Positions 51,801 to 59,950 of a stretch of 64,000 nt of DNA are shown one piece after another. The stretch spans positions 1-64,000 of the forward strand of contig NZ_JBLWVT010000002.1 of assembly GCF_048268305.1 (NCBI RefSeq), given 5' to 3'. The notes under the pieces were generated by a model. The model saw only the letters and a list, made by a program, of their open reading frames with translations, was not told the origin of the DNA and did not search any database. A program made the position numbers and the translations under genes. The stretch comes from Pseudodonghicola sp048268305 (lineage in GTDB: Bacteria; Pseudomonadota; Alphaproteobacteria; Rhodobacterales; Rhodobacteraceae). Position 1 is the first letter of the stretch. The number at the start of each line of letters is the position of its first letter.

Positions 51801-52534
51801 TCCGGATCGAAAACGTCACCGCCGGCTATGGCGACGGGCCGAATATCCTGCACGGGATCGACCTGCAGGCCGACGGGCGCGAGATCGTCACCATCCTGGG
51901 TCCGAACGGCTGCGGCAAGTCCACGCTGCTGAAGTGCATCGCCGGTTTCGTCAAGCCGCGCGGCGGCAGGGTGGTGCTGAACGGCACCGACCTGACGCCG
52001 GTGCCGGCGAACGAGAAGGTGCGCAAGCATCGCATGGGCTTCGTGCCGCAAAGCGACAACATCTTTCGCACCCTGACGGTGGCCGAGAACATCCTGATGG
52101 GCGCCCGCTTCCTGCCCAAGGCCGAACGCGCGGCGGCGGTGGAGCGCCAGTTCCTGGCCTATCCCTCGCTCGCGGCCAAGGCGTCGCGCAAGGCCTCGGC
52201 GCTGTCGGGGGGCGAACGGCAACTGCTGTCGCTCGCCCGGGCGCTGGTGGCCGAACCCACGGTGCTGCTGCTTGATGAACCCTCGGCGGGGCTGTCTCCG
52301 GCCATGGTGCACGAGGTCTTCGGTGCCATCGCCGAGATCCGCGACCGCAGCGGCATGTGCATCGTGATGGTCGAGCAGAACGCTTTCGAGGCGCTTGGCG
52401 TCGCGGACCGCGCCTATGTTCTGGCGCTGGGGCAGGTCGCGCTCGAGGGCCGCGCCGCCGATCTGCTGGCCGATCCGGCCATGCGTCATCTCTATCTTGG
52501 CGGCGCGCCTGAAACCGTTGCCGTCCCAGCCTGA
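51797..52534 (+). CDS. ABC transporter ATP-binding protein, LivF type
   Basis: 245 aa. Walker A GPNGCGKST (about residues 35-43), Q-loop in GFVPQSDNIF (about 80), signature LSGGERQLLSLARAL (about 136-150), Walker B VLLLDEPSAGLSPAM and EQNAFEALGVADRAYVLALG near the end. Second nucleotide-binding subunit of the Liv-type importer. Confidence 0.94.
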   Translation: MIRIENVTAGYGDGPNILHGIDLQADGREIVTILGPNGCGKSTLLKCIAGFVKPRGGRVVLNGTDLTPVPANEKVRKHRMGFVPQSDNIFRTLTVAENILMGARFLPKAERAAAVERQFLAYPSLAAKASRKASALSGGERQLLSLARALVAEPTVLLLDEPSAGLSPAMVHEVFGAIAEIRDRSGMCIVMVEQNAFEALGVADRAYVLALGQVALEGRAADLLADPAMRHLYLGGAPETVAVPA

Positions 52535-52544
52535 AGGAGTGTTT

Positions 52545-53321
52545 ATGCTGCAGGATCTGCCCCCCCCCGACGTCCATCTGTCGGATATCCCCTATGACAC
52601 CGACGCCGGCATCGGCGCGCGCGCCAATATCGGCCTCCTGGTGCTGCAGACGGACCAGACCATCGAGGACGAGTTCCGCCACATCCTGCCCGATGGCGTC
52701 GCGCTCTATCATTCCCGCCTGAAATCGCCGACCGAGATCGAACCGGCGAAGCTGCGGCTGATGGAGCAGGAAATCCCCGGCGCGACCGAACTCTTGCCGA
52801 GCATTCCCTTCGCGGCGGTGGGCTTCGGCTGCACCTCGGGCGCGCTGGTGATCGGCGAGCCGCAGGTCGCCGCACGGGTGCATGAGGTGCTGCCCGGGAC
52901 CCGGGTGACCGATCCGGTGACCGCCGCCGTGGCGGCGCTGAAGGCGCTCAAGGCCGAACGGGTGGCGCTGCTCACCCCCTATCTGCCGGAAATCACCGCC
53001 TCATTGCGCGACCAGTTCCAGGCGCGAGGACTGAACATTCCGGTGACTGGCACCTTCAACCAACCCGACGATTATGTGGTGGCGGTGATCACGCCCGAGG
53101 CGATCAAGGCGGCGATCCTCGAACTCGGGCGTTCCGATCAGGTCGACGCGGTCTTTGTCTCCTGCACCTCGATGCGGGTGGCGCGGATCGTGGCCGAGAT
53201 CGAGACCGAACTGGGCAAGCCGATCACCTCGTCGAACCACGCGCTGGCCTGGCACATGCTGCGGCAGGCGGGGATCAGCGATGCGATGCCACAGCACGGG
53301 CGGCTGTTCGAGACGGTCTGA
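52545..53321 (+). CDS. Asp/Glu racemase superfamily protein (maleate isomerase/arylmalonate decarboxylase-like)
   Basis: 258 aa. Two active-site cysteines are in place: Cys96 in GFGCTSGALVIG and Cys207 in VSCTSMRVARI, giving the cofactor-free two-base or isomerase mechanism. The pattern with an N-terminal RANIGLLVLQTDQTIEDEF is closer to maleate isomerase, ectoine-utilisation EutA and arylmalonate decarboxylase proteins than to MurI. GAAGGAGTG precedes ATG 52545. Ten bases after LivF, so part of the importer operon; a role in racemising or isomerising the imported amino acid or acid is likely but unproven. Confidence 0.88.
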   Translation: MLQDLPPPDVHLSDIPYDTDAGIGARANIGLLVLQTDQTIEDEFRHILPDGVALYHSRLKSPTEIEPAKLRLMEQEIPGATELLPSIPFAAVGFGCTSGALVIGEPQVAARVHEVLPGTRVTDPVTAAVAALKALKAERVALLTPYLPEITASLRDQFQARGLNIPVTGTFNQPDDYVVAVITPEAIKAAILELGRSDQVDAVFVSCTSMRVARIVAEIETELGKPITSSNHALAWHMLRQAGISDAMPQHGRLFETV

Positions 53322-53328
53322 AACGACA

Positions 53329-53355
53329 ATCGCCGGCGCAAGGGGCGCCGGCGAT
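53329..53355. terminator. Bidirectional terminator hairpin
   Basis: Perfect 11-bp stem ATCGCCGGCGC/GCGCCGGCGAT with a 5-base loop, eight bases after the racemase-family stop and before the convergent GntR gene. Confidence 0.7.
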
Positions 53356-53413
53356 CTCGAGTTGGGTAAAGACTGGGGAAGGGGGCTGGATCCGCGGCCG
53401 CCCGTTTCCCCGC

Positions 53414-54115
53414 TTATCCGAAGAAGATCCGCGCCAGCCCTTCCTTGGTCACCTCCACCGCATGTTCCGAACTCATCACGATATGGGTGCGCAGGATCTC
53501 GGCGCCCTCGGGATCGCCGCGCTTCAGACATTCGAGAACCGCGGCATGTTCGTCATAGGTCTTGTTGCAGCGGGTGGGATTTTCCAGGTCGATGCGCCGG
53601 AAAAACCGCAGCTTGGCATTCACGTCGCGCAGCGCTGTGGTGATGTGCGGATTGCCGGCCATTTCAGTGATGGCGATGTGAAACGCCTCGTCGGCCTCGC
53701 CCAATTGTTCGGAATTCTGGGTGGTGCTGGTCTGCTCGGTCCAAAGCCGCTCGGCTTCGGCGATCTGCTCGGGCGTGGCGCGCTGACAGGCCAGCCGGTA
53801 GGCGCCGCATTCGATCAGCGCGCGGTATTCGTAGATCTGGCGCACGTCCTCGGGGGTGATTTCGCGCGCATAGAAGCCACGGTTGGGCACGAAGGTCACG
53901 AATTCCTCATGCACCAGCCGACTCAGCGCTTGCCGCACCGGGGTGCGCGACACGTTGAATTTCTGAGCAAGTTCAACTTCATTGACCCGCTCGCCAGGGC
54001 GGAAACGGTATTCGACCGCCATCTCCTTGACCTGGCGATAGACCTTTTCCACCACGTCCGCAGCCCGCTTCGGGGTGCCCGCCTTGGTGGGGTTCGCGGC
54101 TTTGGCCGTCGCCAT
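53414..54115 (-). CDS. GntR-family transcriptional regulator, FCD subfamily
   Basis: 233 aa. A basic N-terminal tail is followed by the winged helix-turn-helix (about residues 25-90: FRPGERVNEVELAQKFNVS, TPVRQALSRLVHEEFV) and FCD domain (EYRALIECGAYRLAC, EAFHIAITEMAGNPH, with His/Asp ligands). ATG 54115 follows GGAGGA; the 54130 alternative adds five residues. It is divergent from ridA, with the palindrome at 54230-54250 between them, and is the natural candidate to bind all GTGTATNCAC sites of the regulon. Confidence 0.92.
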   Translation of the reverse strand: MATAKAANPTKAGTPKRAADVVEKVYRQVKEMAVEYRFRPGERVNEVELAQKFNVSRTPVRQALSRLVHEEFVTFVPNRGFYAREITPEDVRQIYEYRALIECGAYRLACQRATPEQIAEAERLWTEQTSTTQNSEQLGEADEAFHIAITEMAGNPHITTALRDVNAKLRFFRRIDLENPTRCNKTYDEHAAVLECLKRGDPEGAEILRTHIVMSSEHAVEVTKEGLARIFFG

Positions 54116-54229
54116 CGGTATCCTCCGCAATGATTGCCCGGGATCATGCTCGCAGAGACGGCAGACGTCTTCTGGAACCCGGCGTCCCTGAAACTACCGT
54201 CCCCGAAAAGCCGGCGCAAACTGAAAATT

Positions 54230-54250
54230 GCATTGTGTATACACTTGTGG
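54230..54250. promoter_or_regulatory. Operator between divergent GntR and ridA genes
   Basis: GTGTATACAC (54235-54244) is a perfect 10-base palindrome within GCATTGTGTATACACTTGTG. The centre is 51 bases upstream of the ridA start and about 125 bases from the GntR start. Same core as at 44105 and 47953. Confidence 0.7.
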
Positions 54251-54290
54251 ATTGTTAGCGTGATTAAAGAAAATCCAACTGGAGGGAATC

Positions 54291-54644
54291 ATGACCGAAC
54301 TCACCCACGTCAACCCCGGTGCCCGCATGTCCGGCGCCGTCGTCTATAATGGTGTCGCCTATCTGGCGGGTCAGGTGGCCCTGGGCGCCCCCGGCGCCAG
54401 TGTGGCCGATCAGACCAAGAACATCCTCGACCTGCTGGACGACACGATGGCGAAGGCCGGCACCGACAAATCCAGGATCCTCGCCGCTTCGATCTGGCTG
54501 TCCGACATCTCCACCTTCGACGAGATGAATGCCGTCTGGGACGCCTGGGTCGCCGATGTGACCGCCCCCGCCCGCGCCACTGTCGAGGCAAAGCTCGCCG
54601 CGCCGCAATTCACCGTCGAGATCGCGCTGACCGTCGCCGCCTGA
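54291..54644 (+). CDS. ridA: RidA-family enamine/imine deaminase
   Basis: 117 aa, YjgF/YER057c/UK114 fold, trimeric in known members. Catalytic Arg95 in TAPARATVEA and Glu110 in FTVEIAL are conserved, with AYLAGQVAL (about 23-31) lining the pocket. Members hydrolyse 2-imino acids produced by amino acid oxidases or PLP enzymes. GGAGGG precedes the ATG. The DadA-like oxidase 35 bases downstream would supply the imine. Confidence 0.93.
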   Translation: MTELTHVNPGARMSGAVVYNGVAYLAGQVALGAPGASVADQTKNILDLLDDTMAKAGTDKSRILAASIWLSDISTFDEMNAVWDAWVADVTAPARATVEAKLAAPQFTVEIALTVAA

Positions 54645-54679
54645 TCGACCGGGGCGCCCTGAGGGAAGGAGTTTCGCAA

Positions 54680-55951
54680 ATGCATGTGCTGGTGCTTGGG
54701 GCCGGGGTGGTCGGTGTGACCACGGCCTATGAATTGGCCAAGGACGGTCATGAGGTCACGGTGGTCGACCGGCTGGACCAGCCGGCGTCAGAGACCAGCT
54801 ATGCCAATGCCGGGCTGATCGCCCCGGGCCATTCCTATACCTGGTCCTCGCCAAGGGCGCCCCGTACCCTTTTGAAATCTCTGGTGGATCGCAGTCAGGC
54901 TCTGGTCTTTCGGCCCAGTCTCGACCCGCGGCTCTATCTCTGGTCGCTGAAGTTCCTGCGCAATTGCACCGCCGAGCGGGCGCGCACCAACACCAAGCGC
55001 AAGGTGCGGTTCTGCAGCTATTCGCAGGAGCGTCTGCAGGGCATCGCCGCTGATACCGGCGTGGCCTTCGACGGGCTCGAGGGTGGCTTGCTCTATCTCT
55101 ACCGCAAGCCCGAAAGCTTTGAGCGCGGCGCCAACAATACCCGGGTGCTGTCGGAGGAGGGGCTGGAGCTGCGCACCGTCTCCGCCGATGAGGCGGCGCA
55201 GATCGACCCGTCGCTGGCGGCCTCCAAGGACAAGTTCGCCGGTGCCATCTATTGCCCCAGCGACGGCAGCGGCGACGCGCGGATGTTCACCCGTAACCTC
55301 GCCGATTATTGCCGCGATCATCTGGGCGTGAAATTCCTGATGGGCACCGAGGTGACCGGCTTCGACGCCTCGGGCGACCGGCTGCGCAGGGTATTGACCG
55401 ACAAGGGCCCGCTTGCGGCCGACGAGGTGGTCGTCGCGCTTGGCGTCTTCGCGCCGCGCTTTGCCCGCAAGCTGGGCGTGTCTCTGCCGATCTATCCGAT
55501 CAAGGGCTATTCCGTCACCCTGCCGATCGAAGAGGGCCATGTCGCCCCCACCATCGGTGGCGTCGATGAGGACAACCTGACCGCCTACGCCCGCTTCGGC
55601 GACCGGATGCGGGTGACCGCGACGGCGGAATTCGCGGGCTTCAGCAAAAGCCACAAGCCGTCGGATTTCACCCATATGCTGGGCGCGGTGGGTGATCTCT
55701 TCCCCAACGGGGCGGATTACAGCCGGCCCGATTACTGGGCCGGGCTGCGCCCGATGACACCCGAGGGCACGCCGATCTTCGGCCGCGGCGGACGGTATGC
55801 CAATGTGGTGATGAACCTCGGTCACGGCCATATGGGCTGGACCATGGCGGCGGGCTCGGCCCGGATCACCGCCGATATCGTCAAGCGCGCGAAACCCTCC
55901 TTTGACCCCGCCGGCATGATGGTCCGGAGCGTCGCGCGACCCGCGGCGTGA
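54680..55951 (+). CDS. D-amino acid dehydrogenase-like FAD oxidoreductase (DadA family)
   Basis: 423 aa. FAD site MHVLVLGAGVVGVTTAYELA (residues 1-20) and SYANAGLIAPGHSYTW, plus GLRPMTPEGTPIFGRGGRY and NLGHGHMGWTMAAGSARI near the C-terminus, are DadA hallmarks. DadA oxidises D-amino acids to imines, feeding the respiratory chain. No signal peptide; membrane-associated in relatives. It is coupled to ridA and shares its operator. The AGGAAGGAG ribosome site is clear. Hydroxyproline or other secondary amine substrates are possible alternatives. Confidence 0.9.
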   Translation: MHVLVLGAGVVGVTTAYELAKDGHEVTVVDRLDQPASETSYANAGLIAPGHSYTWSSPRAPRTLLKSLVDRSQALVFRPSLDPRLYLWSLKFLRNCTAERARTNTKRKVRFCSYSQERLQGIAADTGVAFDGLEGGLLYLYRKPESFERGANNTRVLSEEGLELRTVSADEAAQIDPSLAASKDKFAGAIYCPSDGSGDARMFTRNLADYCRDHLGVKFLMGTEVTGFDASGDRLRRVLTDKGPLAADEVVVALGVFAPRFARKLGVSLPIYPIKGYSVTLPIEEGHVAPTIGGVDEDNLTAYARFGDRMRVTATAEFAGFSKSHKPSDFTHMLGAVGDLFPNGADYSRPDYWAGLRPMTPEGTPIFGRGGRYANVVMNLGHGHMGWTMAAGSARITADIVKRAKPSFDPAGMMVRSVARPAA

Positions 55952-55981
55952 GCGCGACCCTGCACAGGGGGCGGCATCGCC

Positions 55982-56254
55982 TTGATCCCAGGGCTTTGCG
56001 CCCATGCCGGTGGTGTGATCGTCAGCGGTTTCGAATGGGTCAAGAACCTCCCCCCACATGTCTTTCGGGCCGATGGGGGGATTTTCCCGCGGCACTTCGG
56101 CCATGCGGCCGCTCTGATTGAAACGCTCAGTGTCCGGGTGTTGCCGGCCAAGCTGTGCGCCGAGATCGCCGAGGTCGGTCCTGGACTGGGCCTGGTCCGC
56201 TCGGGGGTGGCGATCGCAGAGATGGCCCATGCCTGCCGCGATCTGGGCGTCTGA
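55982..56254 (+). other. Unrecognised 90-aa open frame in a non-coding stretch
   Basis: The 438 bases between dadA (stop 55951) and the aldehyde dehydrogenase remnant (56390) contain no family I recognise. The longest plus-strand frame encodes 90 residues, with segments such as SGFEWVKNLPPHVFRADGG. Codon composition is like that of the flanking genes, so it may be decayed coding DNA. No ribosome site is evident before its ATG. It may be a fragment of another lost gene rather than a functional one. Confidence 0.25.
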
Positions 56255-56389
56255 TGGCGATCCCCTCGGGGGCCTTCGCGCCCCCCCCACGGCGCGCAAG
56301 TTCTCCTTGTGTATTTCCAGCACTTCTTGGCTGCTTCACCGACTGCGCTTTGGCACTCTGCCCTCGATATGCGAGATCAGGAGGCAGCC

Positions 56390-56787
56390 ATGGGCGATCT
56401 GCTGGAGAGCGGGACCGAGATCGGCCCGGTGGTTTCTGAACGCCAACTGGCGGGCAATCTCTACGATGTCGCCTTGGCCGCGCGGGAGGGGTGCGAGCTT
56501 CGCCCCAGCGTGATCGGGGTCGCCGATTTCGACGAGGCGCAGGCCGCCGCCAACGACATCGTCTCTGGCCTGTCCTCGGGCATCTGCATCCGGTCGCTGA
56601 AATATGCTATCGCCTTCCGTCGCGCTTCGGCTGCGGGCATGGTAATGGTCGACCTGCCGATGCGAGGGGCGATCACAACGTGCCCTTCGGCGGCCGCAAA
56701 GCCTCCAGCCTCGGGGAGCGAGAGCCGGGGGTGATGGCGATGGAATTCTACACGGCGGTGAAAACCTCTTACATTTTCGCGAGGTAA
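56390..56787 (+). pseudogene. Aldehyde dehydrogenase remnant (deleted and frameshifted)
   Basis: One frame from ATG 56390 reads GTEIGPVVSERQL, then jumps within one reading frame from AREGCEL to SVIGVADFDEAQAAANDI, losing the roughly 40-50 residues that normally lie between these blocks in NAD(P) aldehyde dehydrogenases. It continues GLSSGICIRSLKYAIAF and AGMVMVDLP, the end of the catalytic domain. After about 56670 the homology moves to another frame (VPFGGRKASSLGEREPG and EFYTAVKTSYIF), ending at TAA 56785-56787. The N-terminal two-thirds, including the active-site Cys, are absent. Nearest relatives appear to be 2-oxoglutarate-semialdehyde-dehydrogenase-like enzymes. Confidence 0.85.
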
Positions 56788-56791
56788 CAAG

Positions 56792-58195
56792 ATGAGCGCA
56801 TTGGCGCAGGAGCTGCAGGAACTGCTGGGGCCGAAGGGTTGGCTGACCGGGGCTGATGTCGCGGGCTATGATCGCGACTGGCTGGATCGCTATGGCGCCA
56901 AGCCCCTCGGGGTGGCGCGTCCGGGCAGTACGGCCGAGGTCGCGGCCGTGGTCGCGGCCTGTCATCGCGCCGGTGTGCCGGTGGTGCCGCAAGGCGGCAA
57001 TACCGGGCTGTGCGGCGCGGCGGTCTGCGGCAGCGAGGGCGGCGTGATCCTGTCGCTCGCGCGCATGCAGGCGATCGGCACCCCCGATCCGGCGACCGGC
57101 GCGGTAGAGGTCGAGGCCGGCGCCGTCCTGGCCGAGCTGCATTCGGCGCTGGAGGGGCACGGGCTGATCTTTCCGCTGCATCTGGGCGCCGAGGGCACCG
57201 CCCGGATCGGCGGGCTGATCGGCACCAATGCCGGCGGCAGCCATGCCTTCCGCTATGGCATGATGCAGGATCTGGTGCTGGGGCTCGAAGTCGTGCTGGC
57301 CGATGGCACGATCTGGGATGGCATGCGGTCGGTGCAGAAGGACAACGCCGGCTATCAGTTGCGCAAGCTCTTCTGTGGCGCCGAAGGCACGCTGGGCGTG
57401 GTGACGCGCGCCGTGCTGCGGCTGTTCCCGGAACCGCGCCAGCGGGCTACCGCACTGGTGGCGCTGCCCGATCTGGCGGCGCTCACCGCCTTTGGCACCG
57501 CGCTGCGCGCCGATGCTGGTGAGTTCCTGAGCGGGCTCGAGTTCTTCTGCGATTTCGGGCTGGAGCTGGCCCTGCGCCATGTCGAGGGGCTGGAGTTCCC
57601 GCTGGAGACCCGCGCGCCCTGGTATCTGCTGGTCGAGATCGGCTCGGGCTCCCTTCGGGTGCCGCTCGAGGCGATTTTGGAAGAGGCGCTGGAGCGCGGC
57701 TTTGAAGCCGGCCAGATCGTCGACGGCACCATCGCCATGTCCGAGGCGCAGCGCGCCACCCTCTGGCGTCTGCGCGAGGAACAGCCCGAGGGCCAGCGGC
57801 TTGAGGGGGCGCAGCTCAAGCACGACCTCTCGGTGCCGCCGGGCCGGCTGGAAGCCTTCCTGACCGAGGCCGGCGGCCTGTGCGAAAGCCTGCTGCCGGG
57901 GGTGCGGATCAACCCCTTCGGGCATCTGGGCGACGGCAATACCCATTACAACCTGACCCCGCCGGAAGGGCGCGCCGATTTCGGCAACCTTGCCCCGACC
58001 TTGGCCGAGGCGCTCGGGGGGCTCGCCGGTCGCTATGGCGGCAGCTTTGCCGCCGAACACGGGCTTGGCCGGTCGAAGATCGCCCTGGCCGACGGGCTGC
58101 GCGGAGGCGTGGAGCGGGACCTGATGGGGCGGATCAAAACCGCTCTGGACCCGCAGGATACCCTCAACCCCGGCGTGGTCCTGCGCCGGGATTAA
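56792..58195 (+). CDS. FAD-binding oxidase/dehydrogenase, GlcD / D-2-hydroxyglutarate dehydrogenase-like
   Basis: 467 aa. FAD-binding PCMH fold: VVPQGGNTGLCGAAV (about residues 64-78), AEGTARIGGLIGTNAGGS (about 133-150). The C-terminal part has INPFGHLGDGNTHYN (about 371-385), metal site, and AAEHGLGRSK (about 420). Substrates in the family are D-2-hydroxy acids. Five bases after the aldehyde dehydrogenase remnant and upstream of a TRAP transporter that may import its substrate. Short leader: 5'-gaggtaacaag before ATG. Confidence 0.9.
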   Translation: MSALAQELQELLGPKGWLTGADVAGYDRDWLDRYGAKPLGVARPGSTAEVAAVVAACHRAGVPVVPQGGNTGLCGAAVCGSEGGVILSLARMQAIGTPDPATGAVEVEAGAVLAELHSALEGHGLIFPLHLGAEGTARIGGLIGTNAGGSHAFRYGMMQDLVLGLEVVLADGTIWDGMRSVQKDNAGYQLRKLFCGAEGTLGVVTRAVLRLFPEPRQRATALVALPDLAALTAFGTALRADAGEFLSGLEFFCDFGLELALRHVEGLEFPLETRAPWYLLVEIGSGSLRVPLEAILEEALERGFEAGQIVDGTIAMSEAQRATLWRLREEQPEGQRLEGAQLKHDLSVPPGRLEAFLTEAGGLCESLLPGVRINPFGHLGDGNTHYNLTPPEGRADFGNLAPTLAEALGGLAGRYGGSFAAEHGLGRSKIALADGLRGGVERDLMGRIKTALDPQDTLNPGVVLRRD

Positions 58196-58405
58196 CAACT
58201 TTTTCTTTCCGATGCGTCGGGCTTCTTGTTTTTCACATGACGTAAATTGCGGCCATCCTCGATCTGCGCGGTGGCGTTCGATGGGGATTGGGACAGCCAG
58301 CCAAGCCGCGTGACGGTCTTGCTGGCCAACGGCAGTGCCGGAACGGAGGCGGGGCCCGCGATGCGGGCCCTGTGCCGTATGTCCCCCAACATGACGGAGG
58401 TCGCA

Positions 58406-59395
58406 ATGTTCCTGAAATCTCTTATCCGTGGTGCGGGCCTGGCGCTGCTCGGCGCGGTGATGGCCGCCCCGGTGGCCGCGAAAACCACCTGGATCATGGC
58501 TTCGGGCTATCCCGAAAGCAGTTTCTTCACCCAGAATATCCGCCAGTTCATCGAGGCGGTCGAGACCCGCACCAATGGCGAGCTGACGATCGACCTGCGG
58601 CCGAACGACAGCCTGATCAAGCTCGACGCGGTCAAGCGCGCGGTGCAGTCCGGCCAGGTGCAACTGGGTGAAATCCGCCTCAGCTCCTATGGCAACGAGG
58701 CCGAGATCTATAACCTCGACAACATTCCGGGCGTTGCCAGCGATTTCGATCAGGCCTGGAAGCTGATGGAGGCCTCCAAACCCTATTTCGACCAGATGTT
58801 CGGCAAGAACGGCATGCGAGTGCTGAGCTATGTCGCCTGGCCGGGGCAGGGGTTCTATACTCAGCAGCCGATCAATTCGCTCGCGGACATCAAGGGGCTG
58901 AAACTGCGCATCTATTCGCAGCAGACCCAGCGTCTGGGGGCGGGGCTTGGCGCCGAGGCGATCATCCTGCCCTTCGCCGAAGTGCCGCAGGCGATCGCCA
59001 CCAACATGATCGATTCGCTGTGGACCTCGGCGCAGACCGGCACCGATGTGCAGGCTTGGGATTTTCTCAAGGTCTTCACCTACACCGGCACGATGCACCA
59101 GAAGAACGCGATCATCGTCAACCAGCGCGCCTTCCGTCAACTGCCTGAGGAGGTGCAGAAAATCGTCCTGGACGAGGGGGAGAAAGCCACCGCGCGCGGC
59201 TGGAGGATGGCCGAGGCCGCCGGCCGGGAACGCGAACAGATGCTGGCCGATCACGGCATGATCCTGGGCAAGGCCCCGGCCGATGTCCTGGCCCGCATCA
59301 GCGAGATCGGTGACGAGCTGACCGAGGAGTGGACGCAGAAGGCCAAGCCCGAGGAATTGGCCGTCTATGAAACCTATCGCGCATCGCTGAAGTGA
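58406..59395 (+). CDS. TRAP transporter substrate-binding protein (DctP family)
   Basis: 329 aa, with a secretory signal (about residues 1-26, AAPVAA-KT). The conserved Arg region reads LRIYSQQTQRLGAGLGAEAI (about 171-190) and polar ligand contacts follow in IATNMIDSLW. ATG 58406 lies behind GGAGG; the longer frame from 58247 is unlike the family. First of three TRAP genes; the gap to the upstream oxidase (58196-58405) contains T-rich sequence and may hold the promoter, though I could not place hexamers with confidence. Confidence 0.92.
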   Translation: MFLKSLIRGAGLALLGAVMAAPVAAKTTWIMASGYPESSFFTQNIRQFIEAVETRTNGELTIDLRPNDSLIKLDAVKRAVQSGQVQLGEIRLSSYGNEAEIYNLDNIPGVASDFDQAWKLMEASKPYFDQMFGKNGMRVLSYVAWPGQGFYTQQPINSLADIKGLKLRIYSQQTQRLGAGLGAEAIILPFAEVPQAIATNMIDSLWTSAQTGTDVQAWDFLKVFTYTGTMHQKNAIIVNQRAFRQLPEEVQKIVLDEGEKATARGWRMAEAAGREREQMLADHGMILGKAPADVLARISEIGDELTEEWTQKAKPEELAVYETYRASLK

Positions 59396-59424
59396 TCGGC
59401 CCAGGCCGGGGAAGGAACGAAGTC

Positions 59425-59943
59425 ATGATCCGCAAGGTGCTTGACGGGCTTTACCTATGGTCGGGCTATGCCGCCGCCGCCTTCATCCTGGGCATCGCGC
59501 TCAGCATCGTGGTGCAGCTTGTCTGCCGCGCCGCGGGCGTGACCTTCGACGCCACCGAACTGGCGGGCTTCTGCCTGGCGGCGGCGACCTTTCTGGGCCT
59601 GGCGCATACTTTCCGGGTGGGCGGGCATGTGCGCATCACTCTGACGTTGGACCGGCTGCCCGCCGGTCCGCGTCGCGCCTTCGAGGTGTTCAACTGCCTC
59701 GTCGCCAGTGCCGGGATCCTGTTCCTGGCCTGCTATCTGATCGACCTGGTGCTGCAATCCCGAAGCTATCACGACGTCAGCCCGGGGCTGATGGCGGTGC
59801 CCTTCTGGATTCCGCAAAGCGCCGCGGCGCTGGGGGTGGCGATCTTCGCCCTCTCGCTGATTGACGAACTGGTCTGGATCCTGCGCGGCGGCGCTCCGCA
59901 TTTCGAGACCGACGAAGACCCCGCCATCACGCATATGGAGTGA
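59425..59943 (+). CDS. TRAP transporter small permease (DctQ)
   Basis: 172 aa with four hydrophobic helices beginning at about residues 13, 45, 88 and 130. ATG 59425 behind GAAGGAACGAAG is preferred to the GTG at 59392, which overlaps the DctP gene. Seven bases precede the large permease gene. Confidence 0.88.
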   Translation: MIRKVLDGLYLWSGYAAAAFILGIALSIVVQLVCRAAGVTFDATELAGFCLAAATFLGLAHTFRVGGHVRITLTLDRLPAGPRRAFEVFNCLVASAGILFLACYLIDLVLQSRSYHDVSPGLMAVPFWIPQSAAALGVAIFALSLIDELVWILRGGAPHFETDEDPAITHME

Positions 59944-59950
59944 GCCCATC

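Noticed and set aside
52545..53321. Naming the racemase-fold protein murI
   Set aside because: Context is a catabolic importer operon and the N-terminal pattern fits maleate isomerase/EutA-like proteins better.
55982..56254. 90-residue frame as a real gene
   Set aside because: No ribosome site and no recognised domain; listed only as uncertain content of a non-coding stretch.
56336..59254. 972-residue open frame on the minus strand
   Set aside because: It spans antisense the aldehyde dehydrogenase remnant, the GlcD-like gene and the TRAP binding-protein gene; no ribosome site or family motif.
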